A stretch of DNA of 64,000 nt from Streptomyces antibioticus (GTDB lineage Bacteria > Actinomycetota > Actinomycetes > Streptomycetales > Streptomycetaceae): the NCBI RefSeq assembly GCF_002019855.1, contig NZ_CM007717.1, positions 6,119,043 through 6,183,042 on the forward strand, written 5' to 3'. Position 1 is the stretch's first letter. Each line of letters starts with the position of its first letter. Under the pieces are notes generated by a model. That model was not told the DNA's origin, searched no databases, and worked only from the letters and a program-made list of their open reading frames with translations. Shown in pieces: positions 31,883 to 40,831 of the stretch. Both the position numbers and the translations under genes were made by a program.

Positions 31883-33604
31883 ATGCGTGTCCCCTACCCC
31901 CGAACCCCTCATCTGCCCTGGTCACCGGGCGCCTCCGCCGACGATGTGCGGGTCGGTGGGCTGGGCGGGTTCGTGGGGCGGGAGGTCGTGGTCACCGAGA
32001 AGCTCGACGGGGAGAACACCACGCTGTACGCGGACGGGCTGCACGCGCGGTCCGTGGACTCCGCGCACCATCCGTCCCGTGCCTGGCTCAAGGCCCTGCA
32101 CGGGCGGGTCGCGGACCGGATACCGGCGGGGTGGCGGGTCTGCGGGGAGAACCTGTACGCCCGGCACTCGATCCCCTACGACACCCTGGACGGCTATTTC
32201 TACGGCTTCTCCGTGTGGGACGAGCACGGCCGCTGTCTGGACTGGGACGCGACCGTACGGTTCCTGCGGGGACTCGGGGTGCCGCCGGTCCCGGTGCTGT
32301 GGCGCGGGGTGTTCGACGAACGGGCCCTGCGCAGACTGCGGGTGGAGACCGGACGGCAGGAGGGGTACGTCGTACGGACCGCCGACGGCTTCGCCCGGGA
32401 GGACTTCGCCGGGCGGCTCGCCAAGTGGGTGCGCCCTGGGCATGTGACGACGGGGACGCACTGGATGCACACCGCCGTCGTGCCCAACGGCCTCGGCCCG
32501 GCCGCCGCGCTGTGGGCCGTACGGTCCGGGGCGGCGCCGGATCCGGCGGGGCTCGCCGACCACCTGGGCGTGCCCGACCACGACCCGGCCGCGGCCGCAG
32601 CCGTCGTACCCCGGCTCGACGCGCTCGGGCGGCACGGGGACGCGCGGCTCGCCGGTGTGCTCGCCGCGCTGCTGCACCGCACGCCCCGGGCCCGGCTCGC
32701 GGCCCGGACCGTCGGCACCCTGGGCGTGCCGCTCGCGCGGCGGGTCGCCGACCTGGTGGGGCTGCACACCGCGCTGCACCGGCCGTACCCGGACGCGGAG
32801 CGGCGCGCCGGGCTGGTCCGGATGTCGTTCGCCGCCGACCTGGGCGTCCTGCACGCCGTCGCCGGAGCGGTCGCGCAGGAGAAGGACGCGCGGGAGCAGG
32901 TGGAGTGGTCCGCGCTGCACGCGGAGGAGTCCGGACTGCTCGGCGCGGCGCCGCTCGGGCCGCTGCGGACCGGGCTGCGCGAGGCGCTGGAGCGCGACGG
33001 GATCCGGGGCGCGGCGGCCGACCGCTGCTGGGCCGAGACCCGCGAGGCGTACGCCCGGGGGCGGGTCGCCACGGTCGGGGAGGCCGTCGCGGCGACCTGG
33101 CGGTGGCGCGACGGGGACTTCCCCCGGCTGGTGCACCTGGTGGGGCCGTCCGGCAGCGGCAAGAGCGCCTTCGCGGCCCGCCTGGACAGCACGGTCGTGT
33201 CCCTGGACGGGCTGCGCGCGGCGCGCGGCTCACGGGCGGACCAGAAGGCCAACGGGGAGGTGCTCCGGGAGGGCCTGGACCGGCTGGACACGGCCCTCGC
33301 GGGCGGCGGCACGGTCGTCTGGGACGCCACCTCGCTCAACCCGCACCAGCGGTCCCTGGTGCACAGCGTCGCCCGCCGCCGCGACGCGCTCATCACGCAC
33401 GCCGTGCTGCTCACGGACGAGGACGAACTCGTACGGCGCAACGCCGGCCGCGCCCATCCCGTGCCGCCCGACGTGCTCACGGACCAGCTCCGCCGGTTCG
33501 TGCCGCCGTACCCCGGCCAGGCGCACCGCACCTGGTACGCGGGCGCGGACGGCGCCGTCGCCGACCGCGACGGCACACTGGAAGCGGACGGGGAGGACGT
33601 CTGA
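31883..33604 (+). CDS. RNA ligase-polynucleotide kinase fusion
   Basis: A 573-residue protein. Residues about 30-185 form a nucleotidyltransferase ligase domain: lysine K40 in VTEKLDGEN (motif I), DGYFYGFSVWD (motif IIIa), EGYVVR (160-165, motif IV) and AKWVR (180-184, motif V). Residues 190-405 are a helical linker of unknown function. Residues 415-573 form a P-loop kinase: GPSGSGKS (421-428), a KANGE segment and VVWDATSLNPHQRS, resembling polynucleotide kinase/phosphatase kinase domains. Together it can phosphorylate 5' ends and seal RNA. It is coupled (TGATG) to the next gene. Confidence 0.85.
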   Translation: MRVPYPRTPHLPWSPGASADDVRVGGLGGFVGREVVVTEKLDGENTTLYADGLHARSVDSAHHPSRAWLKALHGRVADRIPAGWRVCGENLYARHSIPYDTLDGYFYGFSVWDEHGRCLDWDATVRFLRGLGVPPVPVLWRGVFDERALRRLRVETGRQEGYVVRTADGFAREDFAGRLAKWVRPGHVTTGTHWMHTAVVPNGLGPAAALWAVRSGAAPDPAGLADHLGVPDHDPAAAAAVVPRLDALGRHGDARLAGVLAALLHRTPRARLAARTVGTLGVPLARRVADLVGLHTALHRPYPDAERRAGLVRMSFAADLGVLHAVAGAVAQEKDAREQVEWSALHAEESGLLGAAPLGPLRTGLREALERDGIRGAAADRCWAETREAYARGRVATVGEAVAATWRWRDGDFPRLVHLVGPSGSGKSAFAARLDSTVVSLDGLRAARGSRADQKANGEVLREGLDRLDTALAGGGTVVWDATSLNPHQRSLVHSVARRRDALITHAVLLTDEDELVRRNAGRAHPVPPDVLTDQLRRFVPPYPGQAHRTWYAGADGAVADRDGTLEADGEDV

Positions 33605-36546
33605 TGCGCACCAGCGAGGAGATCTACCACCGGGTGCGCTGGGACGCGCGCTTCGACCCCGCGCGGTTCGTGCTCGGCGTCAACCAGCGCGGTGCCGCGC
33701 CCAAGCGGGTGCCGCTGCCGGCGTTCGTGCCGGGCGGCGAGATCCCCTGGCACCGGGTGCTGTTCGTGGAGGCGGACGGCGAGCTGGTGTGGGACCGCGC
33801 CACGGGGGTGGACCGGATCGACGAGTCCCGCGCCGGCCGGGTGCGCGACCCGCGGCGGCTGACGGCGCCCTTCTTCACCGCGCGCGTGCCGCACGCCTGG
33901 GACGCGGCCGCCGGACGCTGGACCCCGGCGGAGCCCGCCACCCGGGAGCCGGGCCCGGCCGGGGTGCGCGTGCTGACCTGGAACACGCTGTGGGACCGCT
34001 ACGACAGCCACCGCATCGACACCGCCCTGCGCCGCCCGCTGCTGCTGGCGGCCCTGGAGCGCGCCGACGCGGACCTGATCGCCCTCCAGGAGGTCGAGGC
34101 ACCGCTGCTCGCCCTGCTGCTGGCGGCCCCCTGGGTACGGGCCCGCTACACCCTCGGCACCGACCCCTACGGCAAGGACGTCGACGGCCACGGGCTGCTC
34201 CTGCTCAGCAGGCTCCCCGTACGGGAGGCGGCCCTGCACGCCCTCGGCCCGCACAAGGGCGTGACCGCCGTCGTCGTCGACACCGCGTCCGGGCCGCTGA
34301 CCGTGGCCGCCACCCATCTGACGAGCGACCACTCCGAGGCCGGGCCCGCCCGGCGCGAGGCCGAACTGAACCGGCTCGCCGAGGGGTTGGCCGGGGTGCC
34401 GGGCGCTCTGGTGCTGGCCGGTGACTTCAACGACGGCGGCCCCGGCCCGGCCCGCACGCTCGGCCTGCTCGACGCCTGGACCGAGACGCACGGCCCGCAC
34501 GACGACGCGCCCACCTTCGACCCCGGCGTCAACCCGCTGGCCGCCGTCTCCTCGCTGAGCGGCCGCGCCTCCCGCCTCGACCGGATCTTCGTACGGCCCG
34601 CCGACGCCGACGCCCAGGCCGACGCCCGGGCCGGTGCCGACGGGCTCCGGGCGACCGGCGCGGCGCTGCTCGGCGACACCCCCACCCCGGAAGGGCTGTT
34701 CGTCTCCGACCACTACGGGGTTGTCGCCGACCTCGGCATCGGCGCGAGCACCGGCACCGGCACCGGCACAGCGACCGATGTCCTCGACGTGGCGCAGACG
34801 CCCCGTACGGCCCTGGCGTGGATCCCGCCGCGCGCGTTGTGGCCGGCGGTCCAGGACGTGCGCCGGGACCACGACGTGCAGATCCGGCGCTGGCCGCCGC
34901 ATGTCAACGTGCTGTTCGGCTTCGTCCCCGAGGCCGACTTCGAGCGGGCGGCACCGTTGCTCGCCGAGGCCGCCGCGCAGGTCGAGCCGTTCACCGCCCG
35001 GCTGGAGGGGCTGCACACCTTCGCCCACCGGCACGGCACCACCGTCTGGCTGGACCCGGCGGCGGACGACGGGACGCCGTGGGCCGAGCTGTGGCGGGCG
35101 CTCGCGCGGCGCTTCCCGCGCTGCCGCGGCCGGCATTCCGCGTTCACCCCGCATCTGAGCCTCGGCCGCAGCGGCGACCCGCAGGCCGTCCTCGTCGACT
35201 GCGCGGCCCGTCTCGGCCCCCTGACGGCCCGGGTCGGCGATCTGGTCCTGCTGTCCCGGCGGGGCGACGAGCCGATGCGCCCGCGCGCCACGGTCGCCCT
35301 CGGCACCGGCGAGGTGCGCTGGCTGCCCGAGCCCGCCGTCGGCCGCCCCGACCGGGACTGGGAGGACTGGGCCGCGCCCGCCGCCGGCCGGCGGGTCCTG
35401 GCCGCCACGGACGACGCGGCCGCCGACCGGGTCGTACGGGCTCTCGCCGACGCGCTCGCGCCCGACGGCGGCGTGGTGTGGCTCGCCGGGTCGCGGCGCA
35501 TGGGGTGCGCCACGGCGGGAGCCGACCTGGACCTGGTCGCGGCGCTGCCCGGGACACCGGACCTCGCCGCCGTGAGGGAGCGGGTGCGGGCCGCGCTGCC
35601 GGGTGCCGAGCGGGTGCGGGAGGTCGTCGGCGCCCGGGTGCCGGGGCTGCGGTTCCGTGCCGAGGGGCTCGACGTGGACCTGGTGGTCGTGGCCACCGGG
35701 GCGCTGCCCGCCCGGGACGCGGTGGCCCGGCGGGCCGGACTGGGCGAGGCGGCGGCGGTCGCGCTGAGCGCGGTGTCCGACGCGGACGCGATCCTGGCGG
35801 CGACCGGTACGGAGGCGGTGTCCCGGTTCGCGGAACTGGCGCGGGGTGTGAAGGCGTGGGCGGCGGCGCGCGGACTGGACGGCGCGCCGTTCGGCGGGCT
35901 GCCCGGTGTCGCGTGGGCGGTCCTCGCGGCCCGTACGGTCCGGGAGGCGCCCGCCGGTACCGACGCGGGTGAGCTGCTGCGGCGGTTCTTCGGCACCTGG
36001 GCGGCGTGGGACTGGCGCGAGCCCGTCGCCCTCACCGGGGACGCCGACGCCACCGGCGCGCCGCTGACCGTGCTGACACCGAGCTCGCCCGTCCGGTCCT
36101 GCACCGAACAGGTCGGCCCGGGCGGCCGGGACCTGCTGAGCCAGGAGCTGTACCGGGCCTGGGAGACCGTCGAGGACGCGGCCGTCACCGGCACCGATCC
36201 GTGGCCCGCGCTGCTGTCCCCGCCGCCCCTGCACCGACGGCACGCCGCCTGGGCCGTGGTGACCGTGACGCCCCGCCGCCGGGAGGACTCCGACGAGCTG
36301 AACGGACGGGTCCGCGGCCGGATGCGCGCATTGCTCGGCGCGCTGGAGGAGGCGGGCGCACGGGACGCGCACGCCTGGCCGAGGACGCTGCCCGCGGCCC
36401 CGGAGGGCACCCGCTGTCTCATCGGGCTCGGCCGCACACCTCCCGGCGCGGAGCGGCTCGCGGAGATCGCCGCCCGCTGGGGCACCGGGCTGCCCGGGGT
36501 CGAGGTGACGTACGCGGAGGGTGGAGCGGTCTCCACCCTGCCCTGA
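33604..36546 (+). CDS. Multidomain RNA-end processing protein (MJ1316-EEP-2H-nucleotidyltransferase)
   Basis: A 980-residue protein with four recognisable parts. 1-75: MJ1316/DUF504-type domain (EEIYHRVRWD...IPWHRVLFV), thought to recognise RNA ends with cyclic phosphate. 120-380: endonuclease/exonuclease/phosphatase fold (LTWNTLWD, LQEVE 161-165, GDFND 273-277, SDH 368-370). 400-575: 2H phosphoesterase with H433VNV and H517LSL. 600-860: nucleotidyltransferase of the poly(A) polymerase type (LAGSRRMG near 627, D641LD643, D690VD692), with helical C-terminus to 980. I infer cleavage of end phosphates and cyclic phosphates and addition of nucleotides to prepare RNA for the ligase encoded just upstream. 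Confidence 0.85.
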   Translation: MRTSEEIYHRVRWDARFDPARFVLGVNQRGAAPKRVPLPAFVPGGEIPWHRVLFVEADGELVWDRATGVDRIDESRAGRVRDPRRLTAPFFTARVPHAWDAAAGRWTPAEPATREPGPAGVRVLTWNTLWDRYDSHRIDTALRRPLLLAALERADADLIALQEVEAPLLALLLAAPWVRARYTLGTDPYGKDVDGHGLLLLSRLPVREAALHALGPHKGVTAVVVDTASGPLTVAATHLTSDHSEAGPARREAELNRLAEGLAGVPGALVLAGDFNDGGPGPARTLGLLDAWTETHGPHDDAPTFDPGVNPLAAVSSLSGRASRLDRIFVRPADADAQADARAGADGLRATGAALLGDTPTPEGLFVSDHYGVVADLGIGASTGTGTGTATDVLDVAQTPRTALAWIPPRALWPAVQDVRRDHDVQIRRWPPHVNVLFGFVPEADFERAAPLLAEAAAQVEPFTARLEGLHTFAHRHGTTVWLDPAADDGTPWAELWRALARRFPRCRGRHSAFTPHLSLGRSGDPQAVLVDCAARLGPLTARVGDLVLLSRRGDEPMRPRATVALGTGEVRWLPEPAVGRPDRDWEDWAAPAAGRRVLAATDDAAADRVVRALADALAPDGGVVWLAGSRRMGCATAGADLDLVAALPGTPDLAAVRERVRAALPGAERVREVVGARVPGLRFRAEGLDVDLVVVATGALPARDAVARRAGLGEAAAVALSAVSDADAILAATGTEAVSRFAELARGVKAWAAARGLDGAPFGGLPGVAWAVLAARTVREAPAGTDAGELLRRFFGTWAAWDWREPVALTGDADATGAPLTVLTPSSPVRSCTEQVGPGGRDLLSQELYRAWETVEDAAVTGTDPWPALLSPPPLHRRHAAWAVVTVTPRRREDSDELNGRVRGRMRALLGALEEAGARDAHAWPRTLPAAPEGTRCLIGLGRTPPGAERLAEIAARWGTGLPGVEVTYAEGGAVSTLP

Positions 36547-36574
36547 ACACCCTGCCCTGATCACCTTCCCCTGA

Positions 36575-37534
36575 TCACCCGCGTCCGGCGTCGGCCCCGG
36601 GCACCCGCTCGTTGACCACCCCGAACGGGATGTGGACGCTCGGGGTGGTCGGCGCCGTGCCCTCCAGGTGACTGACCTGGTCGTCGAAGAAGATGTGCGG
36701 CCGCAGCACCTCCATGATCGTGCCCTTGTCGATGCCGCCCAGGAAGAACGCGTCGTTGACGGTGACGCCCCAGTTGTCCAGGCTCAGCACGGCACGCTCG
36801 TGCGAGGGCGCGTTGCGGGCCGTGACGATGGAGACGTGCACGCGGATCGCGTACTCCGGGTCCGTCCTGCGCCGCGCCTCCTCCGCCCGCTGGAGCTTGT
36901 TGATGTCGCGCAGGAAGTCCCGCAGCGGGCCCGCGTCATGAGGGGTCGCCACGTTCACGGTCTCGTGCGTGCGGAAGCCCTCCAGGCCGCCCTCCTGGAA
37001 CACCCGCTCCGACTCGTCGCCCGCCAGGACGCCGTCGAAGTCGAAGGCGATCCGCAGATCGTGGTCGTCGGGGTCGTCGTCCACGGCGGACCCCAGGACC
37101 CGGCCCGCGGGCAGCCCCCGGGCCACCGCCTCCCGTACGTCGTCGGCGTCGGCGGAGAGGAAGAGGGACATGTGCAGCGCCGGCATGAACCGGAACGGGG
37201 CCCGGCCCTGCATGAAGACGGCACGGGTGATCGGCAGGCCGTGGGCGTTGATCGAGCGCATCACCCGCAGGCCCGTGTCGGGGTCGTTGCGCGACAAGAT
37301 GATCACCTCGACCAGCGGATCGCCGTCCGGGCTCAGGTCGTTGAGGGACAGCAGCCGGCGGATGAAGGGGAACGCGACCCCGGGCCGCAGCGTGCTGTCG
37401 AGGTGGGCCCGCTGGTAGGCGCGGTAGCTCTCCTCGCCCTCCTTCCGGAACACCGCGTCCGACTCCTTGAGGTCGAACAGGGCGCTGGAGGCGATCCCGA
37501 CGACGAGCCGGTTCTCCAGGCTGTACCGCGACAT
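36575..37534 (-). CDS. Cytosolic 5'-nucleotidase (NT5C1-like)
   Basis: A 319-residue protein of the 5'-nucleotidase family PF06189: LVVGIASSALFDLKESDAVF at the start, VEVIILSRNDPDTGLRV, then the HAD-like IAFDFDGVLAGDESE and IFFDDQVSHLE motifs. The enzyme releases nucleosides from nucleoside monophosphates. The ATG at 37534 has GGGGAG upstream; the open frame extends further without homology. It converges on the RNA repair operon; whether it takes part in RNA metabolism is unknown. Confidence 0.88.
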   Translation of the reverse strand: MSRYSLENRLVVGIASSALFDLKESDAVFRKEGEESYRAYQRAHLDSTLRPGVAFPFIRRLLSLNDLSPDGDPLVEVIILSRNDPDTGLRVMRSINAHGLPITRAVFMQGRAPFRFMPALHMSLFLSADADDVREAVARGLPAGRVLGSAVDDDPDDHDLRIAFDFDGVLAGDESERVFQEGGLEGFRTHETVNVATPHDAGPLRDFLRDINKLQRAEEARRRTDPEYAIRVHVSIVTARNAPSHERAVLSLDNWGVTVNDAFFLGGIDKGTIMEVLRPHIFFDDQVSHLEGTAPTTPSVHIPFGVVNERVPGADAGRG

Positions 37535-37720
37535 GAGGGCTCCCCGAGACGTCCTCGCACGCCGGCGACGCGCGCTCGCGCCGACTGTAGCCGCCCGCAC
37601 ACTTTGCCAGTTCTTTACAACGGGGTCCGGGGCTGTCTCGTCTCTCCGTCCGATCCGCACCACGGCCCGTGGAGACCCTCCCGGCCGCCGGGGGTGCGGA
37701 CCGACGAAGGAGAGCGACTG

Positions 37721-38107
37721 ATGCGCCGAACCGTCCTCGGATCCCTGGCCCTCGCGGCCACGGCCGTCCTCGCGGGCGCGCTGCCCGCGTTCGCCGACGG
37801 GACCCGCACCCCGAGCCCCGTCCCCACCCCCTCCGAGTCCCGCCCCGCCGAACCCCGGCCGAGCGAGACGCGCCCCGCCCAGGACGACGCGACCCCGGTC
37901 CCGGCGCCCACCCGCCCCACCGACTCGCGGTCCGACCAGGTCACCGCCGTCCCGCGTGGCGGCGCCGACACCGGCGAGGTGAGCGAGGCCGGGGCCGGGG
38001 GTTCCGCCGGGCACGGCGGGCTGATCGGCGGGGGCGCGGCCGCGGTGGCCGGCGCGGCGGGCGCCGGCTTCGTCCTCGTACGCCGCCGGAGGACGACCGG
38101 CGCATGA
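37721..38107 (+). CDS. Small secreted wall/membrane protein
   Basis: A 128-residue protein: signal peptide (LGSLALAATAVLAGALPAFA), a Pro/Ser/Glu/Thr-rich stretch of about 50 residues, a GGADTG motif, then a hydrophobic segment and VRRRRTTGA. The C-terminal layout mimics a sorting signal but lacks a standard LPxTG or LAxTG. It is coupled to the sortase gene downstream by a 4-base overlap, so it may be that enzyme's substrate. AGGAGAG precedes the ATG. Confidence 0.75.
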   Translation: MRRTVLGSLALAATAVLAGALPAFADGTRTPSPVPTPSESRPAEPRPSETRPAQDDATPVPAPTRPTDSRSDQVTAVPRGGADTGEVSEAGAGGSAGHGGLIGGGAAAVAGAAGAGFVLVRRRRTTGA

Positions 38108-38760
38108 GCCCCCTCTCCAGGCGCGCCCTGGCCGCCACGGCCCTGACCGCGCTGCTCACCACCGGCTGCGCCGGGAACGGGCCGGCTTCGACGCACGGAC
38201 CGGCTTCTTCGCACGGACCCGCTTCCCCGCACGGCCCCGCTGCCACGACCGCCCGGGACGCGCCTCCCCTCGCGCGCTCGGAACCGGTCCGGCTGCGGAT
38301 CCCGGCCGTCGACGTCGACACCCCGGTCGTCCGGCTGGGACTGGCCGCCGACGGGACCGTGGAGGTGCCGCCGGTCGAGGCGGACGACCGGGCCGGGTGG
38401 TACCGGCACTCGCCGACCCCGGGGCGGACCGGCCCTTCGGTCTTCCTCGGCCATGTCACGGTCGGCCCGTACGGGGACGGCGTCTTCCGCCGGCTCGACC
38501 GGCTGCGCCGGGGCGACGCGATCGAGGCGCGCCTGGAGAACGGCACGACGGCCCGGTTCGCCGTCACCGAGGTACGGACCGTGGACAAGGCGCGGTTCCC
38601 GACAAAGGACGTCTACGGGAACGTGGACCGGCCGGAACTGCGTCTCATCACCTGCGGCGGCCCCCGCACCGGGGACGGCTACCGCGACAACGTGATCGTC
38701 TTCGCCGCCCTGGACCAGCCGGGCGGCACGGCGCCGGACAACTCCGCGGGAGAACGTTGA
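38104..38760 (+). CDS. Class F sortase
   Basis: A 218-residue protein: N-terminal signal with lipobox-like LTTGC near residue 22, three tandem HGPAS-type repeats (about 31-47), then the sortase fold from 60. Catalytic residues are the histidine in SVFLGHVT, the cysteine in RLITCGG and the arginine in DGYRDNVIVFA. Class F sortases are short and common in actinobacteria; their substrates are poorly known. It overlaps genes on both sides, ATGA upstream and TTGA downstream. Confidence 0.87.
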   Translation: MSPLSRRALAATALTALLTTGCAGNGPASTHGPASSHGPASPHGPAATTARDAPPLARSEPVRLRIPAVDVDTPVVRLGLAADGTVEVPPVEADDRAGWYRHSPTPGRTGPSVFLGHVTVGPYGDGVFRRLDRLRRGDAIEARLENGTTARFAVTEVRTVDKARFPTKDVYGNVDRPELRLITCGGPRTGDGYRDNVIVFAALDQPGGTAPDNSAGER

Positions 38761-39257
38761 AACGCCCCGTCAGGTCCCGGGAGAGGGCGGCGTCCGAACT
38801 GTTCGCCGCCCTCTACCCACGGCTGGCCGGCTGGTGCCGCCGGCTGGTCGACGACGACGGGACCGCCCACGAGATCGCCTCGGAGGCGTTCACCCGGCTC
38901 TGGGCCCGCTGGACGTCCGTCGCCGAACCCCAGGGCTTCCTCTACGTCACCGCCGCCAATCTGGTGCGCGACCACTGGCGCAAGCTGGAGCGCGAGCGGC
39001 GGGCCGTGCGCCGGGTCACCGCCGAGGCCGCGGTGAGCCCGCACGCCGAGCAGAGCGACCCCTCGGTCCGGCTGCTCGTGCAGTCCCTGCCGGACCGGCT
39101 GCGCGTGCCGATCCTGCTGCACTACTACGCTGACATGCCGATCCGGGAGGTGTCCGTGCTGACCGGGCGCAAGGAAGGAACCGTCAAGGCGGATCTGCAC
39201 GCGGCCCGCGAACTGCTCCGCGCCCACCTGAGGAGAAGCCTTGATCACACCCGCTGA
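38757..39257 (+). CDS. RNA polymerase sigma factor, ECF-like
   Basis: A 166-residue protein with sigma region 2 (ASELFAALYPRLAGWCRRLV...EIASEAFTRLWARW, about 12-55) and region 4 (LPDRLRVPILLHYYADMPIREV...GTVKADLHAAREL, about 110-160). No extra C-terminal domain. The TTG start at 38757 overlaps the sortase stop and has GGGAG four bases upstream. Its target promoters are unknown; being inside a sortase operon it may control cell-surface genes. The next gene may encode a membrane partner. Confidence 0.85.
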   Translation: MKRPVRSRERAASELFAALYPRLAGWCRRLVDDDGTAHEIASEAFTRLWARWTSVAEPQGFLYVTAANLVRDHWRKLERERRAVRRVTAEAAVSPHAEQSDPSVRLLVQSLPDRLRVPILLHYYADMPIREVSVLTGRKEGTVKADLHAARELLRAHLRRSLDHTR

Positions 39258-39741
39258 CGACTTCGCCGACGGCCCGGACGACCTCGACCCCGACGACCCG
39301 CTCACCGTCGTCCTGCGGCCCCCGCCCGCCGGCCGGCTCGCCCCGCCGCCCGGCCGGTACGAGGAGATCCGCCGCGGCGCCGCCCGCCGCCGGGGGCTGC
39401 GCGCGGCCGCCGGTGCCGCCGCGACCTGCGTGATCGCGGGGCTCGCGGTGCTCCTCCCGCTGCGCCTGTTGGCGGACGACGCCCCGGGCGCGCCCACCGC
39501 GCCCCTCGCGCCGCCCCCGGCCACCAGACCCTCGGTGTCGCCCAGCCCGCCGGCCGTCACCGACCGGGCCACGGCGGTCCCTTCCCAGGGGACCGGGGAC
39601 CGCGATGCCCGCGGCGCCACCGATGCGCCGCGCCCGGTCCCGAGCCCGAGCCTTCCGGAGACGTCCGTTCCTCGTGAGACCCAGGGCCGGGATCTCCGCC
39701 GGGCCACGACCCCGGCGGATCGGTCGCCCACCTCCCGCTGA
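39241..39741 (+). CDS. Single-pass membrane protein, possible anti-sigma partner
   Basis: A 166-residue protein: acidic N-terminal 20 residues, a basic segment (RYEEIRRGAARRRG), one membrane helix at about 55-78, and a Pro/Ser/Thr-rich outer part. The topology resembles a minimal anti-sigma factor, but there is no zinc HxxxCxxC motif. TTG start with GAGGAG upstream, overlapping the sigma gene by 17 bases. Anti-sigma role is inference from position. Confidence 0.7.
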   Translation: MITPADDFADGPDDLDPDDPLTVVLRPPPAGRLAPPPGRYEEIRRGAARRRGLRAAAGAAATCVIAGLAVLLPLRLLADDAPGAPTAPLAPPPATRPSVSPSPPAVTDRATAVPSQGTGDRDARGATDAPRPVPSPSLPETSVPRETQGRDLRRATTPADRSPTSR

Positions 39742-39760
39742 AGCGGCTGGGCGGTTTCCG

Positions 39761-40699
39761 TCAGGGGTGCCCGTGCGTGCCCTCGTGCCCGGTCTCGGCG
39801 GGCGGCGGTGCGGTGTGGCCCGCCCCCGCCCCGGTCCCCGCCGTCACCGTGAACGCCGCCGTCCGCACCTCGCCGCCCACCTTGAAGTCGAGGAACAGCC
39901 GGTAGGTGCCCGCGCTCGGGGTGGTCGCGGCGAAGGACACCGCGGGGCCCGAGGTGGTGTCGCCCTCGGCCGCGTCGTGCGGGTGGACGTGCAGATAGGC
40001 CAGGTCGCCGGAGCGCAGGGTGACCAGATGGCCGTAGGCGCCGAGGTAGGGCTGGAGGCGGGTGACCGGGTCGCCGTGGGCGTCGCGGACCGTGAAGGTC
40101 AGGTCGCTCTCCCGGCCGAGGGCGAGGGAGCCGTCGAGCGTGACGGTGTAGCCGTCCACCGTGGCGGTCGGCGAGGGCGGCGGCAGTTCCGTGGCCGCGT
40201 AGCGGCCGGTGACCGTCAGGTCGGCACCCAGGGTGAGGCCCTTCTCGGCGCCCGCCGGGACGAAGTCCGCGAAGACGCGGTAGGCGCCCGCAGCCGGGAG
40301 GGTGACCGGCGTGCTCCAGGTCCCGTCGGCGGCCCGGACCGGGTGCAGATGGCGGTACGTGGTCAGGTCGCGTGAGGCGACGATCAGGTGGAGCTGCTTG
40401 CCGTGGGCACGGTCGTAGGCGGTGAGCGCGTCGCCGTGGGCGTCCCGGACGACGAACTCCAGGGTGCCGGGGCGCCCGGCCGGGAGGGCGGTGGTCCGCA
40501 GGTCCAGGGTCAGCCCGCGCTCGGAGACCTGGAGTCCCGCGGGGGTCTCCACGCGGGCCGGTGGAGCGTGGCTCTCGCTGTGCGCGGCGGGTTCGGGGTC
40601 CGCGTCCAGCGGCCCGATCCCCACGCCGATGCCGTAGGCGGCGCCGAAGGCGGCCCCGAGCGCCGCCGTGAACGCGCCGATCTTCTGGAGGGGGTTCAT
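39761..40699 (-). CDS. Exported His-rich protein of a copper-responsive locus
   Basis: A 312-residue protein with an N-terminal membrane/signal segment (IGAFTAALGAAFGAAYGIGVGI), then two similar beta domains, each with FxVRDAHGDxxT and a His cluster (YRHLHPVRAADG; LAYLHVHPHDAAEGD), and a His-rich tail (TGHEGTHGHP). Such His motifs bind metal and the two CsoR-type palindromes upstream suggest copper. The function is not established. The ATG at 40699 has GGGAG upstream. Confidence 0.75.
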   Translation of the reverse strand: MNPLQKIGAFTAALGAAFGAAYGIGVGIGPLDADPEPAAHSESHAPPARVETPAGLQVSERGLTLDLRTTALPAGRPGTLEFVVRDAHGDALTAYDRAHGKQLHLIVASRDLTTYRHLHPVRAADGTWSTPVTLPAAGAYRVFADFVPAGAEKGLTLGADLTVTGRYAATELPPPSPTATVDGYTVTLDGSLALGRESDLTFTVRDAHGDPVTRLQPYLGAYGHLVTLRSGDLAYLHVHPHDAAEGDTTSGPAVSFAATTPSAGTYRLFLDFKVGGEVRTAAFTVTAGTGAGAGHTAPPPAETGHEGTHGHP

Positions 40700-40721
40700 C
40701 GCGGGCTCCCGTCCTGGCTCC

Positions 40722-40738
40722 ATACCCATGGGGGGTAT
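40722..40738. promoter_or_regulatory. CsoR-like operator, site 1
   Basis: ATACCCATGGGGGGTAT, an imperfect palindrome of the TACCC-N-GGGTA type bound by CsoR copper repressors, 22 bases before the exported protein gene. Confidence 0.7.
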
Positions 40739-40760
40739 CCGGTTGGATGGGGCACAGCCT

Positions 40761-40777
40761 ATACCCCGAGGGGGTAT
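40761..40777. promoter_or_regulatory. CsoR-like operator, site 2
   Basis: ATACCCCGAGGGGGTAT, a perfect 7+3+7 palindrome (extending to CT...AG outside) matching the actinobacterial CsoR box, between the two divergent genes. Confidence 0.8.
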
Positions 40778-40831
40778 AGCGAAAGTGGAAGATTTTTGAA
40801 CGCGTTCAATTACTGGCGTAGGGTGACCCCC

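Noticed and set aside
32200..36564. A 1,454-codon open frame on the minus strand opposite the RNA repair genes
   Set aside because: High-GC sequence leaves antisense frames open. It is Arg/Gly/Pro-rich, lacks motifs, and lies opposite genes with clear catalytic residues.
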